Source: Polyangiaceae bacterium (GTDB lineage: Bacteria; Myxococcota_A; Polyangia; Polyangiales; Polyangiaceae). Taken from it: a DNA stretch of 64,000 nt. Positions 27,860-36,834 of the stretch are shown one piece after another (position 1 is the first letter of the stretch; each line of letters begins with the position of its first letter). The position numbers and the translations under genes were made by a program. Below the pieces are notes generated by a model. It searched no databases, was not told where the DNA came from, and saw only the letters and a program-made list of their open reading frames with translations. Where the stretch lies: assembly GCA_025353725.1 (NCBI GenBank), contig JANXOF010000061.1, positions 159,915 through 223,914 of the forward strand. The letters run 5' to 3'.

Positions 27860-29515
27860 TTAGAGCTGAATGACGTACTGGGCTTTCGATTCTCCTACGA
27901 CGGCAGGCAAGACTTTTGCTCCCATCGGACCGGCGACTACGCGCCGCAGCTCGGGTTGGCCCGCGCCTGCAGCGCCAGGAACGAGCTCGACATCGGTCAT
28001 CGTTGGCTGAGTGGAGTAAGCAAGCGCTATCGACGGACCGGGCGCGCCGTGTCCGCTAGCCCCGCCCGTACCGCCCGCCCCGCCATCGCCGCCGGCGCCG
28101 GTCACGATGGTCGATAGGTAACCTCGATTGGGGTTATTTTCGCCTCGGTTGGTTCCGCGTCCGCCTTTGCCCCCATCGGTTCCGGCAGTGCCTAAGTTGC
28201 CCTTCCCTCCGCGCCCGCCCGCAGCGGATTCGATGCGCGTACTTTCGAGCGTCACCACGGATTGAATGAGCAATGCACCAATACTCGCGCCGCCGCCCGT
28301 CGCTGCCGTTCCAGGCTGACCGGCACACCCACCCGCGCCGCCGCTGCCACCGGTCGCAGTCTGTTCATTCTTGCCGAGTGCGGGAGGTCTCGAAGCGGGC
28401 CCCATGCCGTCACCGTCTGCCTCCGCTTTATAGAAGCCTTCCGTGCCGCCGCCGCCGCCGCCCCCTTGACCGGGCTTCCCGGTGTCCCCGGCCGTGCCGC
28501 TCCCCCGGAGAAAACCATTCGCAGTAAGCGAAGCGGTGCCGTTCGACCCATCCTTTCCGTCTTCACCGGCCTTACCGTTCCAGCCGGGTCCTCGCCTCCA
28601 GGGCCCCTCCCGATCGCCGTCGATGCTCCGGTTGCCGCCCTTCGCCGTCTCTGAGGTATTCAGGAGCGGCCTTCCGTCATGCACAAGATTGTACGCTGTC
28701 ACTTGCGGCTGGCCGTTCTGCCAAAGGAGACAATCGCCGCCTTGCCCGCCCGGACCGCCAGAGGGACCTATCGTGCAGTTCGCGACTCCTCCGACAGGAC
28801 CAGGAACGGGAAGAAAGAAGCAAAATGAATTGCAAAATCGTTGTTGTTCATCGGTCGCATTCACGCCGTTGTACGACCCTGTAATCGTGTTGACGCGTCC
28901 CTCCGTGCCGTCGCTACCCGGGGCTCCGCTCCCGGCGCGGAGCACGGACTGACTAACGATAAGTCCGCGGCTGCCGCGCACGTCAAGCGCGATCGACGTT
29001 CCGACTTGGTCCGTGGCCGGCGTTCCGTCGAGGTCGGGGGCTAGGATCTCGAACGCGTCGAGCCTCGTGGTCAAAGAGAGTTCGCGCGCCGTCACGGCGG
29101 GGCTCGTCGGAGCGAGCACACGTGTCCGTTTTTTGCCTTCTTTCCATGGGCTTTGGTTGCAGTTGTACGAACCGAACATGGACACGCCGTCGAGCAGCGT
29201 AAGGCTTTCTCGAAAGTCCTCTGCGCAGGCGATGACGCGGGTTCCTTGCTCCTTTGCAAGTGCCAACGCACGCGCTAGCGACTTTACCGGGTTGTCCATC
29301 GCGCCCGTCGCTGTGTCGTCTCCTTTCGAGGAGGAAACGAAGATGCCGTCGGCCGCCGGACCACCGACGGCGAGCCGCGCATTCGCCGCCGCTTTGTCAG
29401 CGTCGGACAGACCAGTCGGTGGCGTTTCCGTCGGGTTCGATGAGTCGTCGGAACTTCCGAAGACTCCACACGCCACGAGAAAAAGCGATGTCACGGCGAA
29501 CAACGAAACGCGCAT
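27860..29515 (-). CDS. Gly-rich lipoprotein with beta-helix-type repeat region
   Basis: 551 residues from the ATG at 29515, which has a GGGGG ribosome-binding site and gives a clean lipoprotein signal (FAVTSLFLVACG). Residues about 60-110 (GIFVSSSKGDDTATGAMDNP then VKSLARALALAKEQ) resemble the DUF1565 start of right-handed beta-helix proteins. After about residue 200 the protein is a collagen-like Gly-rich sequence (GGSGGAGGCAGQPGTAATGG). Probably a surface-exposed structural or adhesive protein. Such proteins are frequent in Polyangia. No catalytic residues were identified. Confidence 0.8.
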   Translation of the reverse strand: MRVSLFAVTSLFLVACGVFGSSDDSSNPTETPPTGLSDADKAAANARLAVGGPAADGIFVSSSKGDDTATGAMDNPVKSLARALALAKEQGTRVIACAEDFRESLTLLDGVSMFGSYNCNQSPWKEGKKRTRVLAPTSPAVTARELSLTTRLDAFEILAPDLDGTPATDQVGTSIALDVRGSRGLIVSQSVLRAGSGAPGSDGTEGRVNTITGSYNGVNATDEQQRFCNSFCFFLPVPGPVGGVANCTIGPSGGPGGQGGDCLLWQNGQPQVTAYNLVHDGRPLLNTSETAKGGNRSIDGDREGPWRRGPGWNGKAGEDGKDGSNGTASLTANGFLRGSGTAGDTGKPGQGGGGGGGTEGFYKAEADGDGMGPASRPPALGKNEQTATGGSGGAGGCAGQPGTAATGGGASIGALLIQSVVTLESTRIESAAGGRGGKGNLGTAGTDGGKGGRGTNRGENNPNRGYLSTIVTGAGGDGGAGGTGGASGHGAPGPSIALAYSTQPTMTDVELVPGAAGAGQPELRRVVAGPMGAKVLPAVVGESKAQYVIQL

Positions 29516-29815
29516 AAATCCCCCACTCTTGGAAGCAAGTCCTCGCTTCCGCGCAGGCGGGTACGGGACTCGATAGTCGCTCCGCGCAGTCGACCGACGT
29601 TCACGCGGGTTGCTAAGAATCGTTTGGAGCGGAGGTAGTGACCTGTTCGCGCGCACCGCGCAAACTTTATGTTGAGCCGTGGACTCCGCGGTTGGCTGCG
29701 TGGCCGCGTCGCCGGTTGAGCCGGCCAAGACCGCCAGGGGAGCAACGGCGCGAACGATTCCCTTTAATGATCGCGGGCTCCAACCGTCTTCTTCGTCGGC
29801 TGGACGTACGAGTGG
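29516..29815. other. 300-bp intergenic region
   Basis: This lies between the start of the Gly-rich lipoprotein gene and the stop of the PEGA-type gene, both leftward. It must hold the lipoprotein promoter. I see no gene and no strong inverted repeat. Confidence 0.4.
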
Positions 29816-30964
29816 TCAGAACGAACCGACGACGAGGAACCCACCCGCGTCCCCGGAGGCCATCGGAACCACCCGTGTTTTTGCCCGTGGCGGTGTGCTT
29901 ACGGCGGGCGCCTTGCTGGGCTCCGAGAAAAACATGTAGACCCCAAACCCGAGAGCGAGCGCCGCGCCGCTGCCGAACCCGATCGCGAGCGCGGATGCCG
30001 TTTTCGAGCTTTTGTCGATTCGCGCGCACTCTTGGCTTCGCAGCCTGCAGGGGGTCGGCGGGTCTGTCTTCTCGGCCCGTGTTGCGGCCTCTGCGCCCTG
30101 ACTTTGGAAGTCGAAGTAGTTGACGAGGGAGTACACGGCGACGCCGCCGAGCACGGCGCCAACGCCCATAGCGACGCCGCCTATGACTTTGCGTGTGTTG
30201 GCCTTACCGCCACTTGCCTCGGGCTCGCTTACCTTGACGGGAACGAGCTCGACGGCGGTTTCGCGCCCGGCCGCCACGATGACATTGCGCTTGCTCGGTG
30301 GACCCGACGCGAACGTGACCTCGACCGAATGACTTCCCGGCGCGAGCTCGACGCGCGCAAAGCCCTTTTCCAAGGGTACGCGCTTTTGTCCGTCGATGAT
30401 AACGTCACCGGAGGACTCGGTGGCGCGGACGAGTACGACGCCGACGGCGGTGCCCGCGAGGCGTTCGACGACGCGCATCGCGATTTTGCGTAGGGCGTCG
30501 TCGTTCGGATCCTTCAAGTTGTCGGTGTAGCTCTCCCTGACGACCGTGTCGGGCTTGTTTCGTTGGAAGAGATGAACCTCCGAAGTGACTTGGCCGAGCG
30601 TTGGCCCCTTCGAGACGAAGCCCCAGATGTAGCGCTCCGCCTTGATCTGCTCCGCGATTCGCTGTTGGCACTCGACGGGTAGAGGCCGAGGCGAGCACTT
30701 CATCGCCGCCGTAAGCATCCCCAGGGACTGCGTGGTCTCGACGAGCGACCACCCTTGCGCCGCTCTTATCCGCGACCGAAGGGCGGTCGTGATGGCGTCC
30801 GCTTGCTCTTCGACGTCTTCCGAATCGAACGCGAGCACGGCGACCGGGACCGTGTGCGCTCCCGGCTGATCCGCGTAAGCGAGGCCCGGACGCGCCAAAA
30901 ACAGAAATCCGAGGAAAAAAGTTGAGAGGAGCAGCCCAAGGAACGCGGATCCGGGTCGAACCAT
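29816..30964 (-). CDS. Exported PEGA-type protein with two C-terminal membrane segments
   Basis: 382 residues from the ATG at 30964. A signal peptide (LLLSTFFLGFLFLARPGLAYA) is followed by a strand/helix domain that begins VPVAVLAFDSEDVEEQADA, a fold seen in proteins that assess regulated cell-envelope factors. Then comes a PEGA-like beta module (VIIDGQKRVPLEKGFARVEL and GSHSVEVTF). Two hydrophobic helices follow (GGVAMGVGAVLGGVAVYSLV and ALAIGFGSGAALALGFGVYM). Probably inner-membrane-anchored with a periplasmic body. Divergent from rsmD with 65 bp between starts. Confidence 0.75.
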   Translation of the reverse strand: MVRPGSAFLGLLLSTFFLGFLFLARPGLAYADQPGAHTVPVAVLAFDSEDVEEQADAITTALRSRIRAAQGWSLVETTQSLGMLTAAMKCSPRPLPVECQQRIAEQIKAERYIWGFVSKGPTLGQVTSEVHLFQRNKPDTVVRESYTDNLKDPNDDALRKIAMRVVERLAGTAVGVVLVRATESSGDVIIDGQKRVPLEKGFARVELAPGSHSVEVTFASGPPSKRNVIVAAGRETAVELVPVKVSEPEASGGKANTRKVIGGVAMGVGAVLGGVAVYSLVNYFDFQSQGAEAATRAEKTDPPTPCRLRSQECARIDKSSKTASALAIGFGSGAALALGFGVYMFFSEPSKAPAVSTPPRAKTRVVPMASGDAGGFLVVGSF

Positions 30965-31029
30965 CGTTTCGGAACGTATCGCGCTTTTGCGACTGGAAGA
31001 AACGGAGCTACCATCTCGGGTCACCCACG

Positions 31030-31605
31030 ATGCGCATCACCGGCGGCCGCTGGCGCTCACGCGCACTTATCGCCCCGCGCGGAACGGCGACGCGCCCCAC
31101 GTCCGATCGCGTCCGCGAGGCTCTTTTTTCGATGCTTGCGTCGTCGGGCATCCTGGGTGACCCGGCCGAAAACGAGGGCCCGCGTGTCATGGACCTCTAT
31201 GCAGGGAGTGGTGCGCTGGCCTTCGAGGCGCTTTCTCGGGGGGCCTCGCACGCCGTTCTCGTGGAGCACGCGCGGGACGCCGTGGCTGCGATCCACCACA
31301 ACGCACGTGAGCTCGCGTCGGCGCCTCTCCTTCACGTGTTCGACACCAAAGTGGAACGCGCTCTCGCGAAGGTCGAGGGTCCGTTCGGTGTGATTTTTCT
31401 CGACCCGCCGTACGCCGACGTGGCGAAGCCGGCGTTCGCGACGGTGTTGGCGGCCGCGTCGTTGCTCCTCGCGGAGTCAGGCGTGTTGGTTTTGGAACAT
31501 GCCTCGACGGATGAGCCACCGAGCATTCCTGGCCTTAGCTTGGATCGCACACGTCGGTACGGAGACTCGACTTTAACGTTGTATCGACGTTGCGAGCCTC
31601 TCTGA
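31030..31605 (+). CDS. rsmD: 16S rRNA (guanine966-N2)-methyltransferase
   Basis: 191 residues, the normal RsmD size, from the ATG at 31030. It starts MRITGGRWRSRAL, the usual RsmD opening (R-I-x-G-x-x-+-G/S-R). The TRPTSDRVREALFSML block, SAM-binding DLYAGSGALAFEALSRGA and catalytic FLDPPY are all present. The enzyme methylates G966 of 16S rRNA during 30S assembly. First gene of a rightward run that continues with the AgmX-type gene and truA. Confidence 0.92.
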   Translation: MRITGGRWRSRALIAPRGTATRPTSDRVREALFSMLASSGILGDPAENEGPRVMDLYAGSGALAFEALSRGASHAVLVEHARDAVAAIHHNARELASAPLLHVFDTKVERALAKVEGPFGVIFLDPPYADVAKPAFATVLAAASLLLAESGVLVLEHASTDEPPSIPGLSLDRTRRYGDSTLTLYRRCEPL

Positions 31606-31658
31606 TGCGTCGACGCGCTTTGTGAGACCGGAAACTGCCGTATACTCGGCGCCACCAA

Positions 31659-32273
31659 ATGGCTCCGAAAGCTCCTCCCTCGGCCTCTTCCTTGCGGCCT
31701 CCTGCCGGGGTCCCGAGTGGGAATGGAAAGTTCGTCCTTCTCGCAATTTTGCTCGTCGGCTTCATCGTTTCGCTCATCGCGTGGAAGAGCTGCCAAAAGC
31801 CCGCGGAGCCTATCGTCCTTGGGCCTCCTGACGCAGGGCTCGCGCCGCGGCCGACGCACAACGTTGACGACGACATTCCGCCCCCGCCGGCCATCGAAGA
31901 CTCCGGCACCGAAGCCGTGAAAAAGCCAGTGGCTGTCGCGACGGGCGGAAACGCCCAGTGCGACGTGAAAAAATGCTCGGGCTCGAGCACGAGTGACGTC
32001 GAACTGGCCCTCTCGTCTCGCGCGAAGCAAGCGCACCGCTGTTACGACGCCGCGCTCGGCCAGGACCCCACGCTTCGCGGGAAGGTGTCCATCGCCGTGC
32101 GCATCGGATCTGGCGGTCAGGCTTGCTCGGCTTCCGTCGCGAGCAACGAACTTACGTCGGCGCCGACGGTGGCGACGTGCGTAGCAGGATATTTTCGCGG
32201 TCAGAATTTTCCGGCGCCACGCTCGGGCTGTATTGACGTGAACATTCCGATCAACTTCGTTCCAAGGCAGTGA
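31659..32273 (+). CDS. AgmX/PglI C-terminal domain membrane protein
   Basis: 204 residues. One N-terminal transmembrane helix (FVLLAILLVGFIVSLIAW), a Pro-rich periplasmic linker, and a C-terminal TonB-like domain (LSSRAKQAHRCYDAAL then LRGKVSIAVRIGSGGQ and CVAGYFRGQNFPAP). This C-terminal domain is known from the Myxococcus gliding protein AgmX/PglI and many related myxobacterial proteins. It probably contributes to envelope complexes. The stop overlaps the truA start by 4 bp (GTGA). Confidence 0.8.
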   Translation: MAPKAPPSASSLRPPAGVPSGNGKFVLLAILLVGFIVSLIAWKSCQKPAEPIVLGPPDAGLAPRPTHNVDDDIPPPPAIEDSGTEAVKKPVAVATGGNAQCDVKKCSGSSTSDVELALSSRAKQAHRCYDAALGQDPTLRGKVSIAVRIGSGGQACSASVASNELTSAPTVATCVAGYFRGQNFPAPRSGCIDVNIPINFVPRQ

Positions 32274-33073
32274 CGACGCGAGGCGTGGGCCTGGAGCATG
32301 GGGTCCTCCTTACTCTCGGCTACGATGGAACGGCCTTCTCCGGCTGGGCCGTCCAACGCGATACACGAACCGTAGAAGAGGTCGTGCGAGGCGCGATACT
32401 CGCCCTTGATCCGCGTGCTTTTGGGCCACGCGGGTGCAGCCGCACGGACTCGGGCGTCCACGCCGAAGGCCAGCTCGCAGCGTTTGATGCGTCGCTCTAT
32501 ATGCCGCCGCGCGGGTGGGTGCTGCAGCTCAATCAAAACCTCCCCGAGGACGTGACGGTCCGGGCCGCCCGCCAGGTACCCGTGTCGTACAACCCGCGGT
32601 TTACAAGCGTTAAAAAGCGCTACCGCTATCTGCTTGTTCGCGACAAAGTGCGCGATCCGTTGCTGCGTCACCGCGCGTGGCGCGTCGGGTTCGACATGGA
32701 TATGGATCGAATGGTCCGCGAAGCCCGAAGCATCGTCGGAACTCATGATTTTGCGGCATTTCGCTACGCGCGTGACGTCCGCGAAGTAACCGTCCGCACC
32801 ATCAGCGCGGTCAACGTCGAGCCCCTGAGTTCGGATTCGCGACTCTGGAGCATCACGATTGAGGGCAACGCGTTTCTCTACAATATGGTTCGTATTCTCG
32901 TGGGTACGCTCGTCGACGTCGCGCGCGACAACCTTCCCGAGGGTTCGATCGTTCGCGCGCTGGAGGCCAAAGAGCGTGGCGTGGCCGGGCAAACCGCGCC
33001 GTCTCACGGGCTCACACTTCAGCACATTCAGGTGGCTGAATCGAACGACCTGGGGCTTCCTTGGCCGCCGTGA
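32270..33073 (+). CDS. truA: tRNA pseudouridine(38-40) synthase
   Basis: 267 residues from a GTG overlapping the previous stop. It isomerises uridines 38-40 in the tRNA anticodon stem. It starts with LTLGYDGTAFSGWAVQ, has the catalytic motif CSRTDSGVHAEGQ (Asp nucleophile in RTDSGVHA), KRYRYLL, GTHDFAAFR, and the late ITIEGNAFLYNMVRILVGTL block, all diagnostic for TruA. The N-terminal 10 residues before the conserved start are poorly supported. The stop overlaps the GNAT gene start. Confidence 0.95.
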   Translation: MTTRGVGLEHGVLLTLGYDGTAFSGWAVQRDTRTVEEVVRGAILALDPRAFGPRGCSRTDSGVHAEGQLAAFDASLYMPPRGWVLQLNQNLPEDVTVRAARQVPVSYNPRFTSVKKRYRYLLVRDKVRDPLLRHRAWRVGFDMDMDRMVREARSIVGTHDFAAFRYARDVREVTVRTISAVNVEPLSSDSRLWSITIEGNAFLYNMVRILVGTLVDVARDNLPEGSIVRALEAKERGVAGQTAPSHGLTLQHIQVAESNDLGLPWPP

Positions 33074-34098
33074 CACGCGTGCCGTCCCTGGTTGTGCGCG
33101 CCGCTCGTCCCGACGAGGGGGCCACAATCTCGGTACTTTGGCGCGAACTTTGGGATGCCCACGAGGCATGGGGCGGCTACGCGGGCTCTCGGGATTCGAG
33201 CGTGTACGCAAGCCTTGCGCAACGTCTTTCCGAAGACGCACGCGTGCGCGGGGGTCAGCCCATCCTCGGGCGACACATTCACCTCGTGGCGGTGCTGGGT
33301 GGCGTGGTGATAGGTCAGGTCGAGGGCTGGTTCGAGCGCCATGGCGTCGATGAGGCAACGCCCTTTACATGCGAGGTCCGCTCGCTTGTGGTGTCGTCGC
33401 GAGCGCGCGCATGTGGAGCCGGCCGCGCGCTCCTCGACACCCTCGCGAGCGTTGCCCGGGGCCTCAGTCGTGGCGCGCCCGTCGTGCTCGCGGCTGAGGT
33501 GCTCTCGCCCAATCCGGCTTATGCATTCTACACACGTGTGGGCTACGTTCCTGTTTCCTGGGCCGCGCGCGTAGCAACGGACGGCGCCGCGGAGTCTTCG
33601 CCCTTTATGGAGCCGTATCTTGCTCGCGTCGCGCATCCGAGCGACGCACTGCCTGTCGCGCTCCTCGACCCGGCGCTGGCGGCGCGTCGTCGCTCGCACG
33701 GCGACGTGCGTTTTGACCGACCTCGAGCCATTGACGCTACCTTCGTCGGAGGTCTGGCCGCTCACCTCGCAAAGTCGGAAGACGGCTGCGCCTCTGAACT
33801 CGTGGCGGTCGATCGAGGGGGATTCATTCGCGCCAGTGCGAGCCTCACCGTGATGACGCTCGAGGCTCCGTTCGTGCCTACTCGGCGTGGACTGTTGAGT
33901 CGCTTCGCGATGGACCCTTCTGTCGATCCGCGACCCTTGGTGGGCGTGCTCGTTCGACTTGGGCGGAGACTCGCGCGTGCGCGCGGTGCGTTGACCCTCG
34001 AGCTGACGGACCTCGATCCGCCGGGCCAGCTCCTCCACGAGGGCGTGATGCGCACGGGCGCGACTCCATGGTCACGGATTGTCGAACGTTTCGCGTGA
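33070..34098 (+). CDS. GNAT-family acetyltransferase
   Basis: About 342 residues. I chose the GTG at 33070, which makes a GTGA overlap with truA as at the previous junction; a TTG at 33061 is the alternative. Residues about 1-180 are a GNAT domain with the acetyl-CoA loop ARACGAGRALL and the late motif NPAYAFYTRVGYVPVSW. The C-terminal half (about 185-342) is a second, more divergent GNAT-like fold without a clear acetyl-CoA loop. Substrate unknown. Likely cotranscribed with rsmD-truA. Confidence 0.78.
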   Translation: MTRVPSLVVRAARPDEGATISVLWRELWDAHEAWGGYAGSRDSSVYASLAQRLSEDARVRGGQPILGRHIHLVAVLGGVVIGQVEGWFERHGVDEATPFTCEVRSLVVSSRARACGAGRALLDTLASVARGLSRGAPVVLAAEVLSPNPAYAFYTRVGYVPVSWAARVATDGAAESSPFMEPYLARVAHPSDALPVALLDPALAARRRSHGDVRFDRPRAIDATFVGGLAAHLAKSEDGCASELVAVDRGGFIRASASLTVMTLEAPFVPTRRGLLSRFAMDPSVDPRPLVGVLVRLGRRLARARGALTLELTDLDPPGQLLHEGVMRTGATPWSRIVERFA

Positions 34099-34182
34099 GC
34101 CGACTCCTTTGCTAGGGTCGCCGGGAATCTCGGCGCGGTGCCGGCGGTTCGCAGCCAGCCCAGAGTTTTTCGGAGGCCTCGT

Positions 34183-35634
34183 ATGCAGACACGCCAGACA
34201 CGCCAGACACGCCATCACAGTTTTGTGAGCCGCGCGGTAACCGTGGCCACGACTCTCCCGCTTTTCGCGATGGTTACGACGGTTTCGAGTGCCGCTGTGG
34301 CTCAGCCGGCGCCCGCTCCTCTCGTTGCCGACAAGCCTATTCCGTCCACCGCGCCCGGTGCGGTGGCCGAGGCTCGTAAGCTCTCCGATGCTTTCGTCTC
34401 GGTGGCCGAGCGCGTGAGCCCGAGCGTCGTTCAGATCGACGTGACCGCCCACGACGACAGCGCCGACGAAGTGACGCGTTTTTTCGGCAAAAACCAAGAT
34501 TCTCCCGTGGCGCGCGGAACAGGATCCGGCGTCGTTTTTACGACGGATGGCGCGATTCTGACGAACAACCACGTCATCGACCACGCACTCTCGATCAACG
34601 TTCGGTTGCGTGATGGCCGCCTCCTTCAGGCAAAGCTCTTGGGCCGCGATCCGGCCACCGATCTTGCCGTCATCAAGGTCGACACGACGGGGCTCATCGC
34701 CGCAAAGTTCGCCGACTCCGACGCGGCGCGGGTCGGGGAGTGGACGGTCGCGATAGGTTCGCCGTTCGGGCTTGGCTACACGGTGACGACCGGCGTGCTT
34801 AGCGCGAAAGGCCGCGGCGGCCTCGGCATGAACCAGATTGAGGACTACCTGCAGACCGACGCGAGCATCAACCCGGGGAACTCCGGCGGTCCGCTTTGCG
34901 ATCTCGACGGGCGCGTTCTCGGCGTCAACACGATGATTGTCGGTCGCGGAACCGGGATCGGTTTCGCGGTGCCGTCGAACCTTGCGCGCCGCGCGGCCGA
35001 GCAAATCTTGAAGACCGGGCGCGTGCAGCGGTCGTGGATTGGCGTCGGCATCCAAGACCTCAGCCCCGAACTCGCGACCGCGATGAAGGTCGACGCTCGA
35101 GCCGGCGTGCTGGTGAACTCAATCACGGACGGCGGGCCCGCGCAGAAGGCAAACATGAAGACCGGTGACATCATCGGAGCCGTCGCGGGCAAGAAGGTCG
35201 TCGACGGTCGTGAGCTCGTCCGCGAGGTCATCTCGCACGAGGTCGGCGAGACGATTCAGCTTGAGATCGTTCGCGACGGCAAGAAATACGGCACAAACAT
35301 GCTCCTGACGGCGCGGCCCGAGCCCGTCGTCCCGCCGCTCCCCGTCCAGCAGCAAGGAGTGCCCCAGGCAGGCCTCGGACTCAGCGTGCGCGACCTCACG
35401 CCGCAACAGGCGACGCAGCTCGGGCTGGGAACTAAACCGCTCCCGATCGTGACCACGATAGCTCCTGGTTCTTCGGCGGATCGTGCCGGTCTCAAGCCGG
35501 GCGACGTGATCGTCGAGGCGGACGGCGTGCAGGATCCGACGGCGGCGCAGCTTTCCGAAGCCGGCAAAGACGGCGCGCTGCTCGTGCGCGTTCGCCGCCG
35601 CGACGCGAGTTTCTACGCCGCGATGAAGAAGTGA
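34183..35634 (+). CDS. HtrA/DegP-type periplasmic serine protease with two PDZ domains
   Basis: 483 residues from the ATG at 34183 with a CGGAGG site 6 nt upstream. A signal peptide ends near AAVAQPAPA. Trypsin-like triad: His130 (TNNHVIDH), Asp160 (DPATDLAVIK) and Ser234 (NPGNSGGPL). The first PDZ is about 290-385 and the second about 400-480 (IAPGSSADRAGLKPGDVIVE). It should be a periplasmic protein-quality-control protease/chaperone. Unusually, the extreme N-terminus is a tandem Thr-Arg-Gln repeat from a 9-bp DNA repeat. Confidence 0.95.
   Translation: MQTRQTRQTRHHSFVSRAVTVATTLPLFAMVTTVSSAAVAQPAPAPLVADKPIPSTAPGAVAEARKLSDAFVSVAERVSPSVVQIDVTAHDDSADEVTRFFGKNQDSPVARGTGSGVVFTTDGAILTNNHVIDHALSINVRLRDGRLLQAKLLGRDPATDLAVIKVDTTGLIAAKFADSDAARVGEWTVAIGSPFGLGYTVTTGVLSAKGRGGLGMNQIEDYLQTDASINPGNSGGPLCDLDGRVLGVNTMIVGRGTGIGFAVPSNLARRAAEQILKTGRVQRSWIGVGIQDLSPELATAMKVDARAGVLVNSITDGGPAQKANMKTGDIIGAVAGKKVVDGRELVREVISHEVGETIQLEIVRDGKKYGTNMLLTARPEPVVPPLPVQQQGVPQAGLGLSVRDLTPQQATQLGLGTKPLPIVTTIAPGSSADRAGLKPGDVIVEADGVQDPTAAQLSEAGKDGALLVRVRRRDASFYAAMKK
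34186..34212 (+). repeat. Three 9-bp tandem units at the htrA-type start
   Basis: Three perfect CAGACACGC copies directly after the start codon encode Gln-Thr-Arg repeats in the n-region of the signal peptide. The core ACACGC resembles the ACGCAC units at 24640-24684. Confidence 0.95.
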
Positions 35635-35680
35635 CCGCCCCTTGACGCCACCGGGGCGGCCGGGGCAAAACCGCGGTCTT

Positions 35681-36811
35681 ATGGTGGACATTCGACAGAC
35701 GCGTATGGGCGGCGACCTCAAAGACTTTCTCGGGGTCGTCGACCGCATCTTCGAAGGCGATGCGAAGTACATTCGCCCCCTCGACTTGGAGATCAAAGAG
35801 CGGCTCGACCCGAAGAAGAATCCCTTCTTCGAGCACGCCGAGGGCACTATTTTTACGGCCTATGAGCACGGGAAATGCGTCGGGCGCATCACGGCGCAGA
35901 TTGATCAAGAGCACCTCGACCGACACAAAGACGACACCGGGTTTTTCGGCTTCTTGGATACCGTCGATGATCCGGAGGTCGCGCGTCAGCTGCTCGCTCG
36001 CGCGGAGTCGTGGCTCCGGCAGCGCGGGATGAAGAAGATCCGAGGCCCGCTGTCGCTCTCGATCAACGAGGAGACCGGATGTCTCGTCGAGGGGTTCGAC
36101 GACCCGCCAGTGCTCCAAAATCCGCATCATCGGAGCTATCAAGGCGGGCTTATCGAGCAAGCGGGCTACGTGAAAGAGAAAGACTTTTTCGGCTGGCGCT
36201 ACGAGGTCGGCGATGTCAACGCGCGCGTTCGGAAAGCTCGCGACGACATCCGAGCGATGCCCGAAGTCGTTTCGCGCATGATGTCGCGCAAAGATCTCGA
36301 GCGCGACGTAGACATCATGCTGGAGGTGTTCAACGACGCGTGGAACGAGAACTGGGGTTTCGTTCCGATGACGAAGAACGAGGCTGCCAAGATGCAGTCC
36401 GACCTCAAACTATTTTTTCTCCCAGACGTGACGCGCATCGTCACTATTGACGGCGAGCCGGCGGCAGTCGCGCTCGCGATGCCGAACGTGAACGAGCTTA
36501 TCGGCGACCTCAAAGGCAAGCTCCTGCCGCTCGGTTTTGCGAAGTTGCTTTATCGACTCAAGGTGGATGGCGCGAAAAGTGGTCGGCTCATCATCTTGGG
36601 CATTAAGAAAAAATTTCGGCTCACGCGCAAGTACGCGGGTCTGTCGCTCTTTCTCTACGCCGAGATGAACGACGGCGGCCGTAAGTGCGGCATGACGTGG
36701 GGCGAGCTTGGGTGGACGATTGAAGACAACGCCGCGATAAACACGGGGATTCGCATGATGGGCGCGAAAAAATACAAGACCTATCGCGTTTATTCGAAAC
36801 ACCTAACCTAG
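35681..36811 (+). CDS. YghO-like GNAT-superfamily protein
   Basis: 376 residues from the ATG at 35681. No catalytic motif is known for the group. The sequence has two acyltransferase-like halves: KYIRPLDLEIKERLDPKKNP and RAESWLRQRGMKKIRGPLSL in the first, VFNDAWNENWGFVPMTKNEA in the second, matching the conserved family of uncharacterised proteins related to E. coli YghO. The GELGWTIEDNAAINTGIRMM motif near the end is typical. Cytoplasmic. It follows the protease by 46 bp on the same strand. Confidence 0.75.
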   Translation: MVDIRQTRMGGDLKDFLGVVDRIFEGDAKYIRPLDLEIKERLDPKKNPFFEHAEGTIFTAYEHGKCVGRITAQIDQEHLDRHKDDTGFFGFLDTVDDPEVARQLLARAESWLRQRGMKKIRGPLSLSINEETGCLVEGFDDPPVLQNPHHRSYQGGLIEQAGYVKEKDFFGWRYEVGDVNARVRKARDDIRAMPEVVSRMMSRKDLERDVDIMLEVFNDAWNENWGFVPMTKNEAAKMQSDLKLFFLPDVTRIVTIDGEPAAVALAMPNVNELIGDLKGKLLPLGFAKLLYRLKVDGAKSGRLIILGIKKKFRLTRKYAGLSLFLYAEMNDGGRKCGMTWGELGWTIEDNAAINTGIRMMGAKKYKTYRVYSKHLT

Positions 36812-36834
36812 CGGATTGAAGAGCAACGAGCGGC

